64,000 nt of DNA from JBBECJ01 sp963763325. Its GTDB lineage: Bacteria > Chloroflexota > Chloroflexia > Thermomicrobiales > CFX8. The notes beneath the pieces are model-generated. The model searched no databases. It saw only the letters and a program-made list of their open reading frames with translations, and had not been told where the DNA came from. Every line of letters starts with the position of its first letter. The first letter of the stretch is position 1. Below, piece by piece: positions 19,523 through 26,881 of the stretch. Made by a program: the position numbers and the translations under genes. The stretch lies in NCBI GenBank assembly GCA_963763325.1, contig CAVXOL010000019.1, positions 186,001-250,000 of the forward strand, in the 5' to 3' direction.

Positions 19523-19935
19523 TCACGGCGTGAAGAAGCGGTAGAATGTTTCGCCGGAGTGCAGCATCCGCAGGGCAGTGCCATCGACGATTGCATCGAA
19601 CCGGTAGCACTCAGGGCTGCGTTCATCGTCGCCTTCGCGAAACGATCCGTTCGGCAGCGGCATGAGCGGCACTTCATGGCCGCTGGGGTAGACAAGCCTC
19701 AGGCCACCCTTGCGAAGGACGATCCGGTAGTTCGAGAACCACGGGTTGTGGCTGCGATAGTGGCCGGGGAAGGCATCCCACTCGGAAGGGTAATCGAACG
19801 TCGTCGGACCAGCGTAGCGTTCATTCACGAACCAGCTCTCGCCGTAAGCGGCCTCGCTGACCGTCCCGTATCCGTCGCGAATGAAGCGCAACAGGAAGCG
19901 GTCGAAATCGGCAGGCTGATCGAGTCCTTCGCCAC
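19523..19935 (-). pseudogene. C-terminal fragment of a beta-lactamase-family serine hydrolase
   Basis: An open frame reads YGESWFVNERYAGP...EWDAFPGHYRSHNPWFSNYR, then LRLVYPSGHEVPLMPLPNGS, DERSPECYRFDAIVDG and FYRFFTP. This is the beta-sheet tail found at the end of some large secreted serine hydrolases of the class C beta-lactamase type. The catalytic SxxK domain is missing: upstream of about 19935 the minus strand gives way to a Uma2 gene on the opposite strand. No start codon with a ribosome site is seen. Interpreted as the stump of a gene cut by a deletion or insertion. Confidence 0.55.
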
Positions 19936-20335
19936 CGAACGCGATCTGGGATACACCATCGTCGATGGCGTGTCGTTTGTGCTGCGGCGCAATCCGGACG
20001 ATGTTCGAGGATCGGACGTCTTATTCCTGGTGAAGGATCGAGTCATTAATCTGGACATGCTACTCAAGCCGTGGGAGGGTGCTCCAGACCTCATAGTCGA
20101 AATCATCTCGCCGAGTCGCAGGGCGACGGACATCAACGAGAAGATCCGAGCCTATCAAGCGGCTAGCACCAAAATTATCCGGGTCGTCTGGCCTGACACA
20201 CCATCGGTAACGACCTACGATGCACATGGGTCGATCAGAGATCTCCAGTCAGGGGATATCCTGGACGGAGGCGAGGTTTTTCCTGGCTTCACTGTCACGG
20301 TAAGAAGAACCTTTGAAGTCGGACCCGATTCCTGA
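19880..20335 (+). pseudogene. Uma2-family endonuclease, N-terminally truncated
   Basis: The reading frame gives EIGRLIESFATERDLG, VSFVLRRNPDDVRGSDVLFL, APDLIVEIISPSRRATDINE and IRVVWPDTPSVTTYDAHGS, ending GGEVFPGFTVTV. These are the core and end of Uma2 (DUF820) proteins. The PD-(D/E)xK-like residues are present (D in RGSDV, D and E in APDLIVE, K in NEKIRAY). The usual first 40 residues are absent: the frame stays open upstream to 19559, but that part lies over the serine-hydrolase fragment on the other strand. The gene therefore seems to have lost its own start at the junction. Uma2 proteins are common in high-copy families in cyanobacteria and Chloroflexota; their role is unclear. Confidence 0.6.
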
Positions 20336-20966
20336 ACAGAGGTACGACGGAATCAGGTGCCTGTCGGCCGTGACACGCCGGTAACGGAAGGTTGCAGTTG
20401 CTGGGAAGCGCCCGAGGCCGCCTCAACGGCCACGACCTCATCGACATCGATGTGGCGTGCGCTGGGGAAAGCGGCCTTAAGGAGTGTTGGGACCATCGCC
20501 ATTGAAGTGATGCTGAGCAACGCGAACCCGATCCGGCCATCGACCGCTCGCCAGGCACCAAGCACCTGACCCTCTCGAACGTGGGTTATGCGTGGTGTTG
20601 CTTCGCTCGCGGTCGCCAGTGTTGATTGGCCATCGAAGATCATGCATTTGACCAGAACCAGCATTCGCCACGTCATCCGTTCGCGTGTTGCGTGCGAGCA
20701 TCGCTGCCCTTGAGTCTGCACATCACGACGCTGACAGCACAGTCCCGGAAGTACTACATTTTGATCGGACGGCGTCTGCATCCCCGAAGGTTGTAAACGA
20801 TGTGCATCATCCCGATGTGGTTGACAACCACGGACTTCCCACAATCCGGCACCCGACCGGGAGTACCTGCCACAGGAGCACCCCGAGCGAGTTCAAACGT
20901 TCCCATTCAACAACGGCCAGATACTCGCGCTCGACCTTGACGATGCCCGTTGTGCCGTAGAATGTA
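20336..20966. other. Region without a confident gene, possibly decayed
   Basis: Open frames here give no recognisable family. On the minus strand one frame (about 20353-20575) ends in a stretch resembling a membrane-protein tail (GAWRAVDGRIGFALLSITSM), and another (about 20810-20960) reads YGTTGIVKVEREYLAVVEWE. Neither has a start with a ribosome site. With the remnants just upstream, this looks like decayed accessory DNA. Confidence 0.4.
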
Positions 20967-20989
20967 GTCGATCGACGTGTTAATCGATT
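20967..20989. promoter_or_regulatory. Candidate toxin-antitoxin operator
   Basis: Two perfect palindromes, GTCGATCGAC (20967-20976) and AATCGATT (20982-20989), have centres 14 nt apart and share the core TCGA. They lie 20-40 nt upstream of the Phd-type antitoxin start. Phd/YefM antitoxins usually repress their own operon through such sites; the assignment here is by position and symmetry only. Confidence 0.4.
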
Positions 20990-21007
20990 GATGATTGTGA
21001 GATCGGC

Positions 21008-21313
21008 ATGGTAAGGACGGTGAGTGCCACTGAGGCACGGGTACATTTTGGAGAAGTCACCCGACGCGTAGAAGAGCGTGGCGAAGCGGTTATAGTCGAG
21101 CGTGATGGACGTGAAGTCGTCGCGATCGTTCCAGTCGCTGAATACCGCCGGTTTGAGGCATCCCGCGCCAGCGACAAGGACTGGTGGGAGATGATGGAGG
21201 AGACGCGGGCACTGGTTCGCGCCGAACTCGGGGATCGCGAGGTAACGCCCGCTGAAGAGATGATTCGGCAGATTCGCGAGGAACACGATGGCCGATTCCC
21301 CGATCTGCCTTGA
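21008..21313 (+). CDS. Phd/YefM-family antitoxin
   Basis: 101 residues. The N-terminal DNA-binding domain is clear: MVRTVSATEARVHFGEV followed by GEAVIVERDGREVVAIVPV (residues about 1-50). The C-terminal part (about 60-101) is charged and helical, as expected for the segment that wraps the toxin. The gene overlaps the following PIN-domain toxin by 26 nt, the usual arrangement for a type II module in which antitoxin comes first. Palindromes upstream suggest autoregulation. Confidence 0.9.
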   Translation: MVRTVSATEARVHFGEVTRRVEERGEAVIVERDGREVVAIVPVAEYRRFEASRASDKDWWEMMEETRALVRAELGDREVTPAEEMIRQIREEHDGRFPDLP

Positions 21314-21734
21314 CGCGAACATTATCGTCAAACGGCTCATCCAAGATGGAGACGCCGCGTTACACGAACGATGGGCCGCCTGGCATAAGGCAGGTCAACA
21401 TTTCGTTGCGCCGATTCTCCAACGCTATGAACTGACGAACGCGTTCCATCGCTACCAAGCGGCGGGGCAGCTCTCGGTAGCGGCAGTCGAGAGCGCGCTT
21501 GCCTCGGCACTTCGCCTCCCAATCACCTTCTATGATCAATTGGACGATCACCAGCGAGCAATGGAACTTGCCAGGCAGTTCAATCGCCCCGCCGCCTATG
21601 ACGCACATTATCTGGCGCTGGCTGAACGGCTCGGCGTCGAGTTCTGGACCGCCGATCGCCGTCTTGCAAACGCGGTGCGTCAGTCGCTGCCATGGGTGCA
21701 TCTGGTTGGTGACCTGTCAGACCGATCGACGTGA
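21288..21734 (+). CDS. vapC: VapC-like PIN-domain ribonuclease toxin
   Basis: 148 residues, one PIN domain. The four acidic residues that bind Mg2+ are present: D9 (CLDANIIVK), E48 (QRYELTNAF), D105 (AYDAHYLALAE) and D123 (WTADRRLAN). PIN toxins of this kind cut tRNA or rRNA when freed from the antitoxin; the particular target cannot be predicted. Intact and coupled to the upstream Phd-type antitoxin, in contrast to the decayed genes on its left. Confidence 0.92.
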   Translation: MADSPICLDANIIVKRLIQDGDAALHERWAAWHKAGQHFVAPILQRYELTNAFHRYQAAGQLSVAAVESALASALRLPITFYDQLDDHQRAMELARQFNRPAAYDAHYLALAERLGVEFWTADRRLANAVRQSLPWVHLVGDLSDRST

Positions 21735-21775
21735 CCGGCTCCGATGCTGACGTGACGTGGCGACATCTCATGAAC

Positions 21776-21797
21776 AGGCTGACGGCTGACTGGCTGA
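21776..21797. repeat. Heptamer word GTCAGCC repeated after a stop codon
   Basis: Read on the minus strand, the TAG of the M50-like gene (21802-21804) is followed by GTC and then three copies of GTCAGCC, the first two separated by one A. The same word (as CCGTCAG) follows the stop codon at 52240. Confidence 0.7.
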
Positions 21798-21801
21798 CGA
21801 C

Positions 21802-22818
21802 CTAATTCGGCGTCGTGATCGTCGCGCCATTCCAGGAGTCGATGAAGTCGAGGAACCGGCGGATATAGGGAACGAGCTCCTGGGCAGTCGGCTGGCCGTC
21901 GATGCGGGCCAGCGTTCGCTGGTAGGGGGGCATGTCCTGGTTGTCAGGCTCGATCGCGGCGTGGAGCTCGACGTGCTGGTCGGGGTCATCGGAGAGTGTT
22001 GCGTGGACGAGCAGCGCCCGTTGGAAGCCATCTGACTGCCAGCGGATGATCGTCTGCGCGCCACCGGCCTGCTCGTCGGACATGAGCTGCACCTTGTGAC
22101 GCCAGCCGTCGGTTGCCAGGGCGGCAGCCACCGTCAGGATGCCACTCATCTCCTGTTGCTCGCTGGCGTCGTCGCTACCTGATGATTGCCGCACCCGTCT
22201 CAGTCCTGTCCGTTCAGCGTAGCCTGCCTGGAAGCTTGGGCTGCGCCAGATCAGCACCGCCGCACTCAGCAGCGTGATGTGCAGCAAGCCTATCAGGATG
22301 CTGAAGACCGGGGTGTCGCGCGAGTAGATCGTGCTCCAGTCGCCGGCAACGCCACCAAGCGCGTCGAAGATGGGATAGAAGACGAGCGCGTTGAACAACT
22401 CCAGCGCCGCGAAGACGAACAACAGATAGTTGATGGCAGGTCGCTCCCGGAACGGCCGGAACCATGCCAGCAGGAACGCGCCGACACCGAGGATGATGTT
22501 GATGGCCGAGCCGGAAAACGCGATCAGGCCCAGTTCGAGCGGCGTGTAAAAGCCGAAGTGAGCGACGTAGCCATAGACCATGTAGAAGCCGAAGTCGACG
22601 ATTTCTCCGCCGAAGAGCTTCACGAACAGGGCGTGCGCGCCCTCGTGGGCCAGCACGCTGAGTGGCAAGAGGACGAACATCGCCAGCCGCAGCACCCGCT
22701 GCCGCTCGTCGGCCGTAAAGCGCGCATCGAACAGCGCCACACGGTCGCGCCAGGTGTCCACCAACGTCGCGACGGCAGCGACGGCGACGATCAGCCCCAG
22801 GATTGGCGTGTCAAACAT
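21802..22818 (-). CDS. M50-like membrane zinc metalloprotease
   Basis: 338 residues. HEGAH at 58-62 in a hydrophobic segment (VLAHEGAHALFV) is an HExxH zinc site. A later segment, ELFNALVFYPIFDALGGVAGDW (about 140-162), resembles the second metal motif of site-2 or M50B-type intramembrane proteases. About five membrane helices fill residues 1-195; the C-terminal 130 residues are soluble and of unknown type. Intramembrane proteases of this kind often cleave anti-sigma factors or other membrane proteins. The gene follows the secreted cell-wall protein gene at 22914-24956 in the same direction, separated by 95 nt occupied almost fully by a long hairpin. ATG 22818 has only a weak ribosome site. 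Confidence 0.72.
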   Translation of the reverse strand: MFDTPILGLIVAVAAVATLVDTWRDRVALFDARFTADERQRVLRLAMFVLLPLSVLAHEGAHALFVKLFGGEIVDFGFYMVYGYVAHFGFYTPLELGLIAFSGSAINIILGVGAFLLAWFRPFRERPAINYLLFVFAALELFNALVFYPIFDALGGVAGDWSTIYSRDTPVFSILIGLLHITLLSAAVLIWRSPSFQAGYAERTGLRRVRQSSGSDDASEQQEMSGILTVAAALATDGWRHKVQLMSDEQAGGAQTIIRWQSDGFQRALLVHATLSDDPDQHVELHAAIEPDNQDMPPYQRTLARIDGQPTAQELVPYIRRFLDFIDSWNGATITTPN

Positions 22819-22833
22819 CGAGGCACCACCAGT

Positions 22834-22912
22834 AGGTGATAGGTTTCAGCTAACAGGTGACAGGGGTTTGCCACAAGTGAATCACGCTCCTGTCACCTGA
22901 AACCTATCACCT
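22834..22912. repeat. Long hairpin between two co-directional genes
   Basis: AGGTGATAGGTTTCAG (22834-22849) pairs perfectly with 22897-22912, and AGGTGACAGG (22855-22864) with 22889-22898, leaving a small bulge and a 24-nt loop. On the minus strand it begins one base after the TAA of the upstream gene (22914). Within each arm the word AGGTGAYAGG is repeated. It could terminate or process the transcript before the M50-like gene. Confidence 0.8.
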
Positions 22913-22913
22913 G

Positions 22914-24956
22914 TTACCTCAACTCGAACACCTCAACACTGTTGCTGCCTGGCAGGCCGAGGGCAGCGAACGTATCCCAGGACATCTCGATCGCCCAGCG
23001 GGATTGCCACAAGGCGAGGTGCTGCTGCTGGACGGTATCGCCGATCGTGCAGTCGAGGGTGACGCCGTTGGCGACGAGCCGTAGCCGCTGGCCGACCATG
23101 TAGCCGGGATGGACGCAGTAGAAGCCGTTCGGATCGACCGACCAACCAGGGACCGTGTTCCCCCAGCTCTCGTAGAGGTACATCGTCCGCTCCCACCAGG
23201 CGACATCGTAGCCGGCTGCGTAGAACGCCCCCGCTCCGCCGTTGACCTGACCGGCGCTCGCCGTCCGCTGGCCGCTGGCGGGGCCAAGGTGGAAGACGCG
23301 AATGCTGTTGTTTCCATGCAGGCTGAGCGCGTCGAAGGCTGCCTGATTGAGCGAGACGACGCCATCGCCGGCGGTCGGAAGGCCAGGATCGCCCCCCTCA
23401 CCTCCAACCGTGCAGTCGATCGAGAGACCGTTCGCCACCAGCCGGAGTCGGTCGCCGGCTGCAAAGCCGGGCGACACGCAGTAATAGCCGTTTGGATCGG
23501 TGGCCCAGCCAGCTACGGTACCGCCCCAGGAGGCGGTCCAAGCCAGATGTCGCGCCCACCAGGCACTGTCGTAGCCAGTCGCAAACGCCGACGCCGCGCC
23601 GGACGACACCTGCTGTAGTGGCTGAGCAATGCTGCTGACCTCAACCGGCGACGCCTGCCGGTTAACGAGCGCATCGCGGGTCGTCAGTACCGCATCGACG
23701 AACGCCGACGAAGGATCGCTGGTTCCGCCATGATAGGCGGCCAACGCGGCGCGTTCGTCACCGGACTCGGCCAGTAGACGTGCGAGTTCCTGCGCGCCGA
23801 CAATCGCGTTCGACGTCGGATCATCGTTCGTCGGAGCAATCTCCGAACGCACACCCAGCAGCCCGCGCCGGTCGCCAGTCACCTGGAAAGGATCGCCGGC
23901 AGAGGAAACCTCGGAGATGGACGCGAGCAAGTAGGGGTCGATTCCAGCCGCCTGCGCCGCCGCAACCAGCTCTTCGCCGAACGGAACGCTGGCAACCAGC
24001 GGCGAGAGCGCCAGGTCGGCCGGTTGGGTCAGACCACGCCAGGCCCGATAGTGCTGACCGACGTTGCCGGACTCCGTCTGCCACTTGACCGGGTTGTCCG
24101 GTGTGTATGAGAGCACCCGCCGCTCGAACGCCTGGACGAGGACGCGCGTCTCGACACCACCAACGACCGTGTCGACCCAGTACGGCTCCGTCAGCGGGTG
24201 TCCAAGGACATAGAGCCACTCGTAGACCTGCGATTCACCCCAGGTCTGGAAAGGAGCCGCGATGTTATGGCCGGTGACATCGTCATAACTGCCGACCAGA
24301 ACCTCCTCGCCGCTGTAGCCGTCGGCATCCGTCGAGCCATCGGCTCCGAGGACGGCGGTAACCGTCTTGCCAACACGTTCGTCGGCATCCGGTGTTGTCG
24401 TTCCAGCAACACGCAGCGCGTGCGGCTGGGTCGACAGCTCCCCGAGTGTCGCGTAGGTGACGGCATCCGGCTGGTCGGGATCGCCAACAACCGGAATCTC
24501 GGCTGGACCCCGCTTGACCCACTCCTCAGCACCGAGCTGGATCGAACCAGACAGCAACTCAGTCACCAACTGGCCGCCGGGAGCCGACCAGAAGTTGCTG
24601 GTCTCGGCGTTCGGATCCAGGATATCCAGCCGGCCTTTGTCGTAGTAGACGAGCCGACGCGTGCCAGTTGGGCTTTCGTCGTAGCGTTCGATCGTCATTG
24701 CCAGCGGGGCCGGGCCAAGCAGCCAGGCGCGCGCTACCTCCAGCCGGGCGACGGGGCCATCGGCGGAGTCCCAGATTGACTGTGCAATTGGATGAATCGG
24801 AAGTAATCCGTTGGGAGTTGGATCACTGAACGAGGGCTGCAAACCAGTTTCGTTTGCGGCAGCTGTCTGTGGCGCCCAGTTCGCTGCAAGCGGCGCGAGA
24901 AGCACCAGCATCAGGAGCAGCGACAGGACCGCCGCGAGCGGCTGTCGACAATTCAA
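22914..24956 (-). CDS. Secreted multidomain protein: surface module, transglycosylase-like domain, two double-psi barrels
   Basis: 680 residues. A signal peptide (about 1-34) is followed by a module (about 60-320) shared with the genes at 55110 and 62621: LVYYDKGRLDILDP, then LTEPYWVDTVVGG, FERRVLSYTPDNPVKWQ and GNVGQHYRAWRG. Next comes a lysozyme-like domain (about 335-450; LLASISEVSSAGDPF...RGLLGV), where the Glu of ISE sits at the catalytic position of transglycosylases. Two about 95-residue repeats close the protein (GYDSAWWARHL... and GYDVAWWERTM..., each with DPNGxYCVxPG, RLRLVANG, DCT.G). They look like RlpA/expansin-type double-psi barrels. Probable role: cell-wall remodelling outside the membrane. 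Both cysteines seen in the other two modules (QCF.RRC) are absent here. Confidence 0.75.
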   Translation of the reverse strand: MNCRQPLAAVLSLLLMLVLLAPLAANWAPQTAAANETGLQPSFSDPTPNGLLPIHPIAQSIWDSADGPVARLEVARAWLLGPAPLAMTIERYDESPTGTRRLVYYDKGRLDILDPNAETSNFWSAPGGQLVTELLSGSIQLGAEEWVKRGPAEIPVVGDPDQPDAVTYATLGELSTQPHALRVAGTTTPDADERVGKTVTAVLGADGSTDADGYSGEEVLVGSYDDVTGHNIAAPFQTWGESQVYEWLYVLGHPLTEPYWVDTVVGGVETRVLVQAFERRVLSYTPDNPVKWQTESGNVGQHYRAWRGLTQPADLALSPLVASVPFGEELVAAAQAAGIDPYLLASISEVSSAGDPFQVTGDRRGLLGVRSEIAPTNDDPTSNAIVGAQELARLLAESGDERAALAAYHGGTSDPSSAFVDAVLTTRDALVNRQASPVEVSSIAQPLQQVSSGAASAFATGYDSAWWARHLAWTASWGGTVAGWATDPNGYYCVSPGFAAGDRLRLVANGLSIDCTVGGEGGDPGLPTAGDGVVSLNQAAFDALSLHGNNSIRVFHLGPASGQRTASAGQVNGGAGAFYAAGYDVAWWERTMYLYESWGNTVPGWSVDPNGFYCVHPGYMVGQRLRLVANGVTLDCTIGDTVQQQHLALWQSRWAIEMSWDTFAALGLPGSNSVEVFELR

Positions 24957-25060
24957 TTGGAGACCTTCCCCGGACCCGCGTCAGACCCCACGACGCGCAC
25001 ACCGGATCACTCACCACGAGTCACACACCAGGACGAAATCAGGACATCCTGCAAGGCTTC

Positions 25061-25074
25061 GTGAAGAGCTTCAC
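25061..25074. promoter_or_regulatory. Palindrome upstream of the cell-wall protein gene
   Basis: GTGAAG-AG-CTTCAC is a perfect 14-bp dyad 105 nt upstream of ATG 24956; a second palindrome CGAACGTTCG lies at 25118-25127. Both fall in the only untranslated stretch (24957-25147) that can hold the promoter of the minus-strand gene. Candidate regulator sites, unproven. Confidence 0.35.
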
Positions 25075-25147
25075 AAACTTGACCGCTGCAAGTTGTATCA
25101 CCTTGCCCATACGAATGCGAACGTTCGTTCGTTTGTCGGTAACCATA

Positions 25148-25244
25148 GAGGATGATCGGGAACCGGGTCGGGAACCGAAGGCGTCGTGCGGACCAGTCTC
25201 ATTAAACGCCTCCGGTTCCCGAACCCCGGTTCCCGATCATCCTC
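25148..25244. repeat. Long hairpin overlapping a stop codon
   Basis: Arms of 37 and 39 nt (25148-25184 and 25206-25244) pair with one mismatch and a two-base bulge around a 21-nt loop. The word TCGGGAACCG occurs twice in each arm. The arm nearest the SLC13 gene contains its stop codon: on the minus strand the sequence is GGA TGA TCGGGAACC. Acts plausibly as a terminator for that gene. No T run. Confidence 0.85.
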
Positions 25245-26658
25245 GTATTGGCTCGCCCAGCAGCGACCACCACGGCAGGGCAATCAGGAAGATGACGAGG
25301 ACGCTGACAATCGTCAGCAGGACACCGGCGCGGAAGAGTTCGCCGGCAGAGTAGTGGCGGGTGCGGAAGGTAACCAGCGCGGTTGCTAGCTGAACGGGAT
25401 AGTAGACAGTCGTCTGGGCAACGATTGGCACGATCAGGCCGACCGTCAGTGGGTTCAGTCCGAGCGGCCCGGCCAGTGACATCAGCAGCGGGATTGTGAT
25501 GCCGAGGACAGCCGTCCGGTTCGGCAGAATGATGTTGATGAACGCAATCATCCCGATCAGCGCCAGCATGAGCGGAACGAGCGAGAGATCGGCCAACGGC
25601 AGGTTGTTGACGATCGAGTCAGCCAGCCACTGAGCCGCGCCGGACTGGTTCAGCGCGACGGCCAGCGAGAGTGAGCTGCCGGTGACGAGAAAGATGGTCC
25701 ACGGCGAGGACGCCTCGAAATCATCCCAGCTCAGCACACCCACGACCGGCAGAAAGAGCGCCGTCGCGCCGATCAGAGCCGGAATGGTCGGATCGAGGCC
25801 GTGGATGCCGTCGGTCAGCCAAAGCAGCGTCGTCGCACTGATGATCGCCAGCGCGCGCCACTCCGGAGCGGTCATCGGTATTGAGCCGGTTCGCTCGTTG
25901 GCCACATCGGTCGCGACCGGTACCGGCATCGGTCCAGGGCGGTAGAGCAGGAACAGGACACCCGCGAAGATGAACAGGATCGCGTAGTTCGGGACGGCCA
26001 TGTACGCGAACCAGCGCGCCCAGGAGAGGTCGCCCAGCAAGGCACCTGCCACAACCGGAACCGAACCGCCGGTCAGGACGGCGGTCGATGCCTGGATCTG
26101 GATCGTCGCCGTCGCCAGCATGATCAGTCGCGGCAGCCGATGACCACGCTCGATCCGATGGCTGCGGAAGATCGCCTCGTAGGCCGGGATCAGCATCGCG
26201 GAGCGGGTCAGCGCCGACGGGACGAGGATCGCCATCAGCGGCATCATCGCGACCATCTGCCCGTAGAGCCGATCCCCGCTGCCGCGCGCACCACGGATCA
26301 GGAAGCGAGCGAAGCGCTGGGCGAGCCCGGTCCGAACGGTCGCCGTCCCGAGCGAGAGCGAGCCGAGCATGAAGAACGGCGCCGGCGACTGAAACCCGGC
26401 CAGCGCAATCCGCAGCCCCTCGCTGCTCTCGCCGGGAGCGACCAGCGCCAGCATCGCTACGACCGCCAGCGAGGTAACGGCAATCGGCAACGACTCCGAC
26501 AGCCACAGCAGCAACGAGGCAGCGACGACTGCCAGCACCCGCACGCCCCACGGTTCCAGCCCACCGATCTCCGGCTGAAACAGTGCGACGACGACGGGAA
26601 TGGCAAACGCCAGCATCGTCAGCGCCAGTCGTCCGCGCTGCCGTCCAGGTTCAGTCAT
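25237..26658 (-). CDS. SLC13/DASS-family anion transporter
   Basis: 473 residues with about eleven membrane segments, the length of Na+/dicarboxylate-sulfate transporters. LLWLSESLPIAVTSLAV near residue 52 is typical of the family start. The two hairpin motifs that read S-N-T in many members are altered: the first is SALTRSAMLIP (about 148) and the second LPNRTAVLGI (about 390). Substrate specificity may therefore differ from dicarboxylates; sulfate or another anion is possible. ATG 26658 begins the frame. The stop codon lies inside the arm of a long hairpin. It is divergent from the P-domain protein gene at 26882. Confidence 0.8.
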   Translation of the reverse strand: MTEPGRQRGRLALTMLAFAIPVVVALFQPEIGGLEPWGVRVLAVVAASLLLWLSESLPIAVTSLAVVAMLALVAPGESSEGLRIALAGFQSPAPFFMLGSLSLGTATVRTGLAQRFARFLIRGARGSGDRLYGQMVAMMPLMAILVPSALTRSAMLIPAYEAIFRSHRIERGHRLPRLIMLATATIQIQASTAVLTGGSVPVVAGALLGDLSWARWFAYMAVPNYAILFIFAGVLFLLYRPGPMPVPVATDVANERTGSIPMTAPEWRALAIISATTLLWLTDGIHGLDPTIPALIGATALFLPVVGVLSWDDFEASSPWTIFLVTGSSLSLAVALNQSGAAQWLADSIVNNLPLADLSLVPLMLALIGMIAFINIILPNRTAVLGITIPLLMSLAGPLGLNPLTVGLIVPIVAQTTVYYPVQLATALVTFRTRHYSAGELFRAGVLLTIVSVLVIFLIALPWWSLLGEPIRG

Positions 26659-26881
26659 GGCTTCGCGACCACCCTACCCTCCGCGCCAACTGTAGCGGCA
26701 GGGCGAGGATCCGGCCAGCCACCCGGCGCAGCGATGGATCTCGACCCTGCAGCCTGCGTGTACGGATACACCATTACCAACGACATTCGCGACTCTCGTT
26801 CAGAACGATCCAGACCAGTAGACTCACGAGGCCGAGATCGATGAGGTTTCCGGCATGCGGGGATGACGCGCATTCCCTGAT

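Noticed and set aside
19559..19880. N-terminal half of a 258-residue Uma2 protein
   Set aside because: This part is the reverse of the serine-hydrolase tail, whose protein sequence on the minus strand is recognisable.
20353..20844. 163-residue minus-strand protein
   Set aside because: No start site, and only a short membrane-like end; too little to call a gene.
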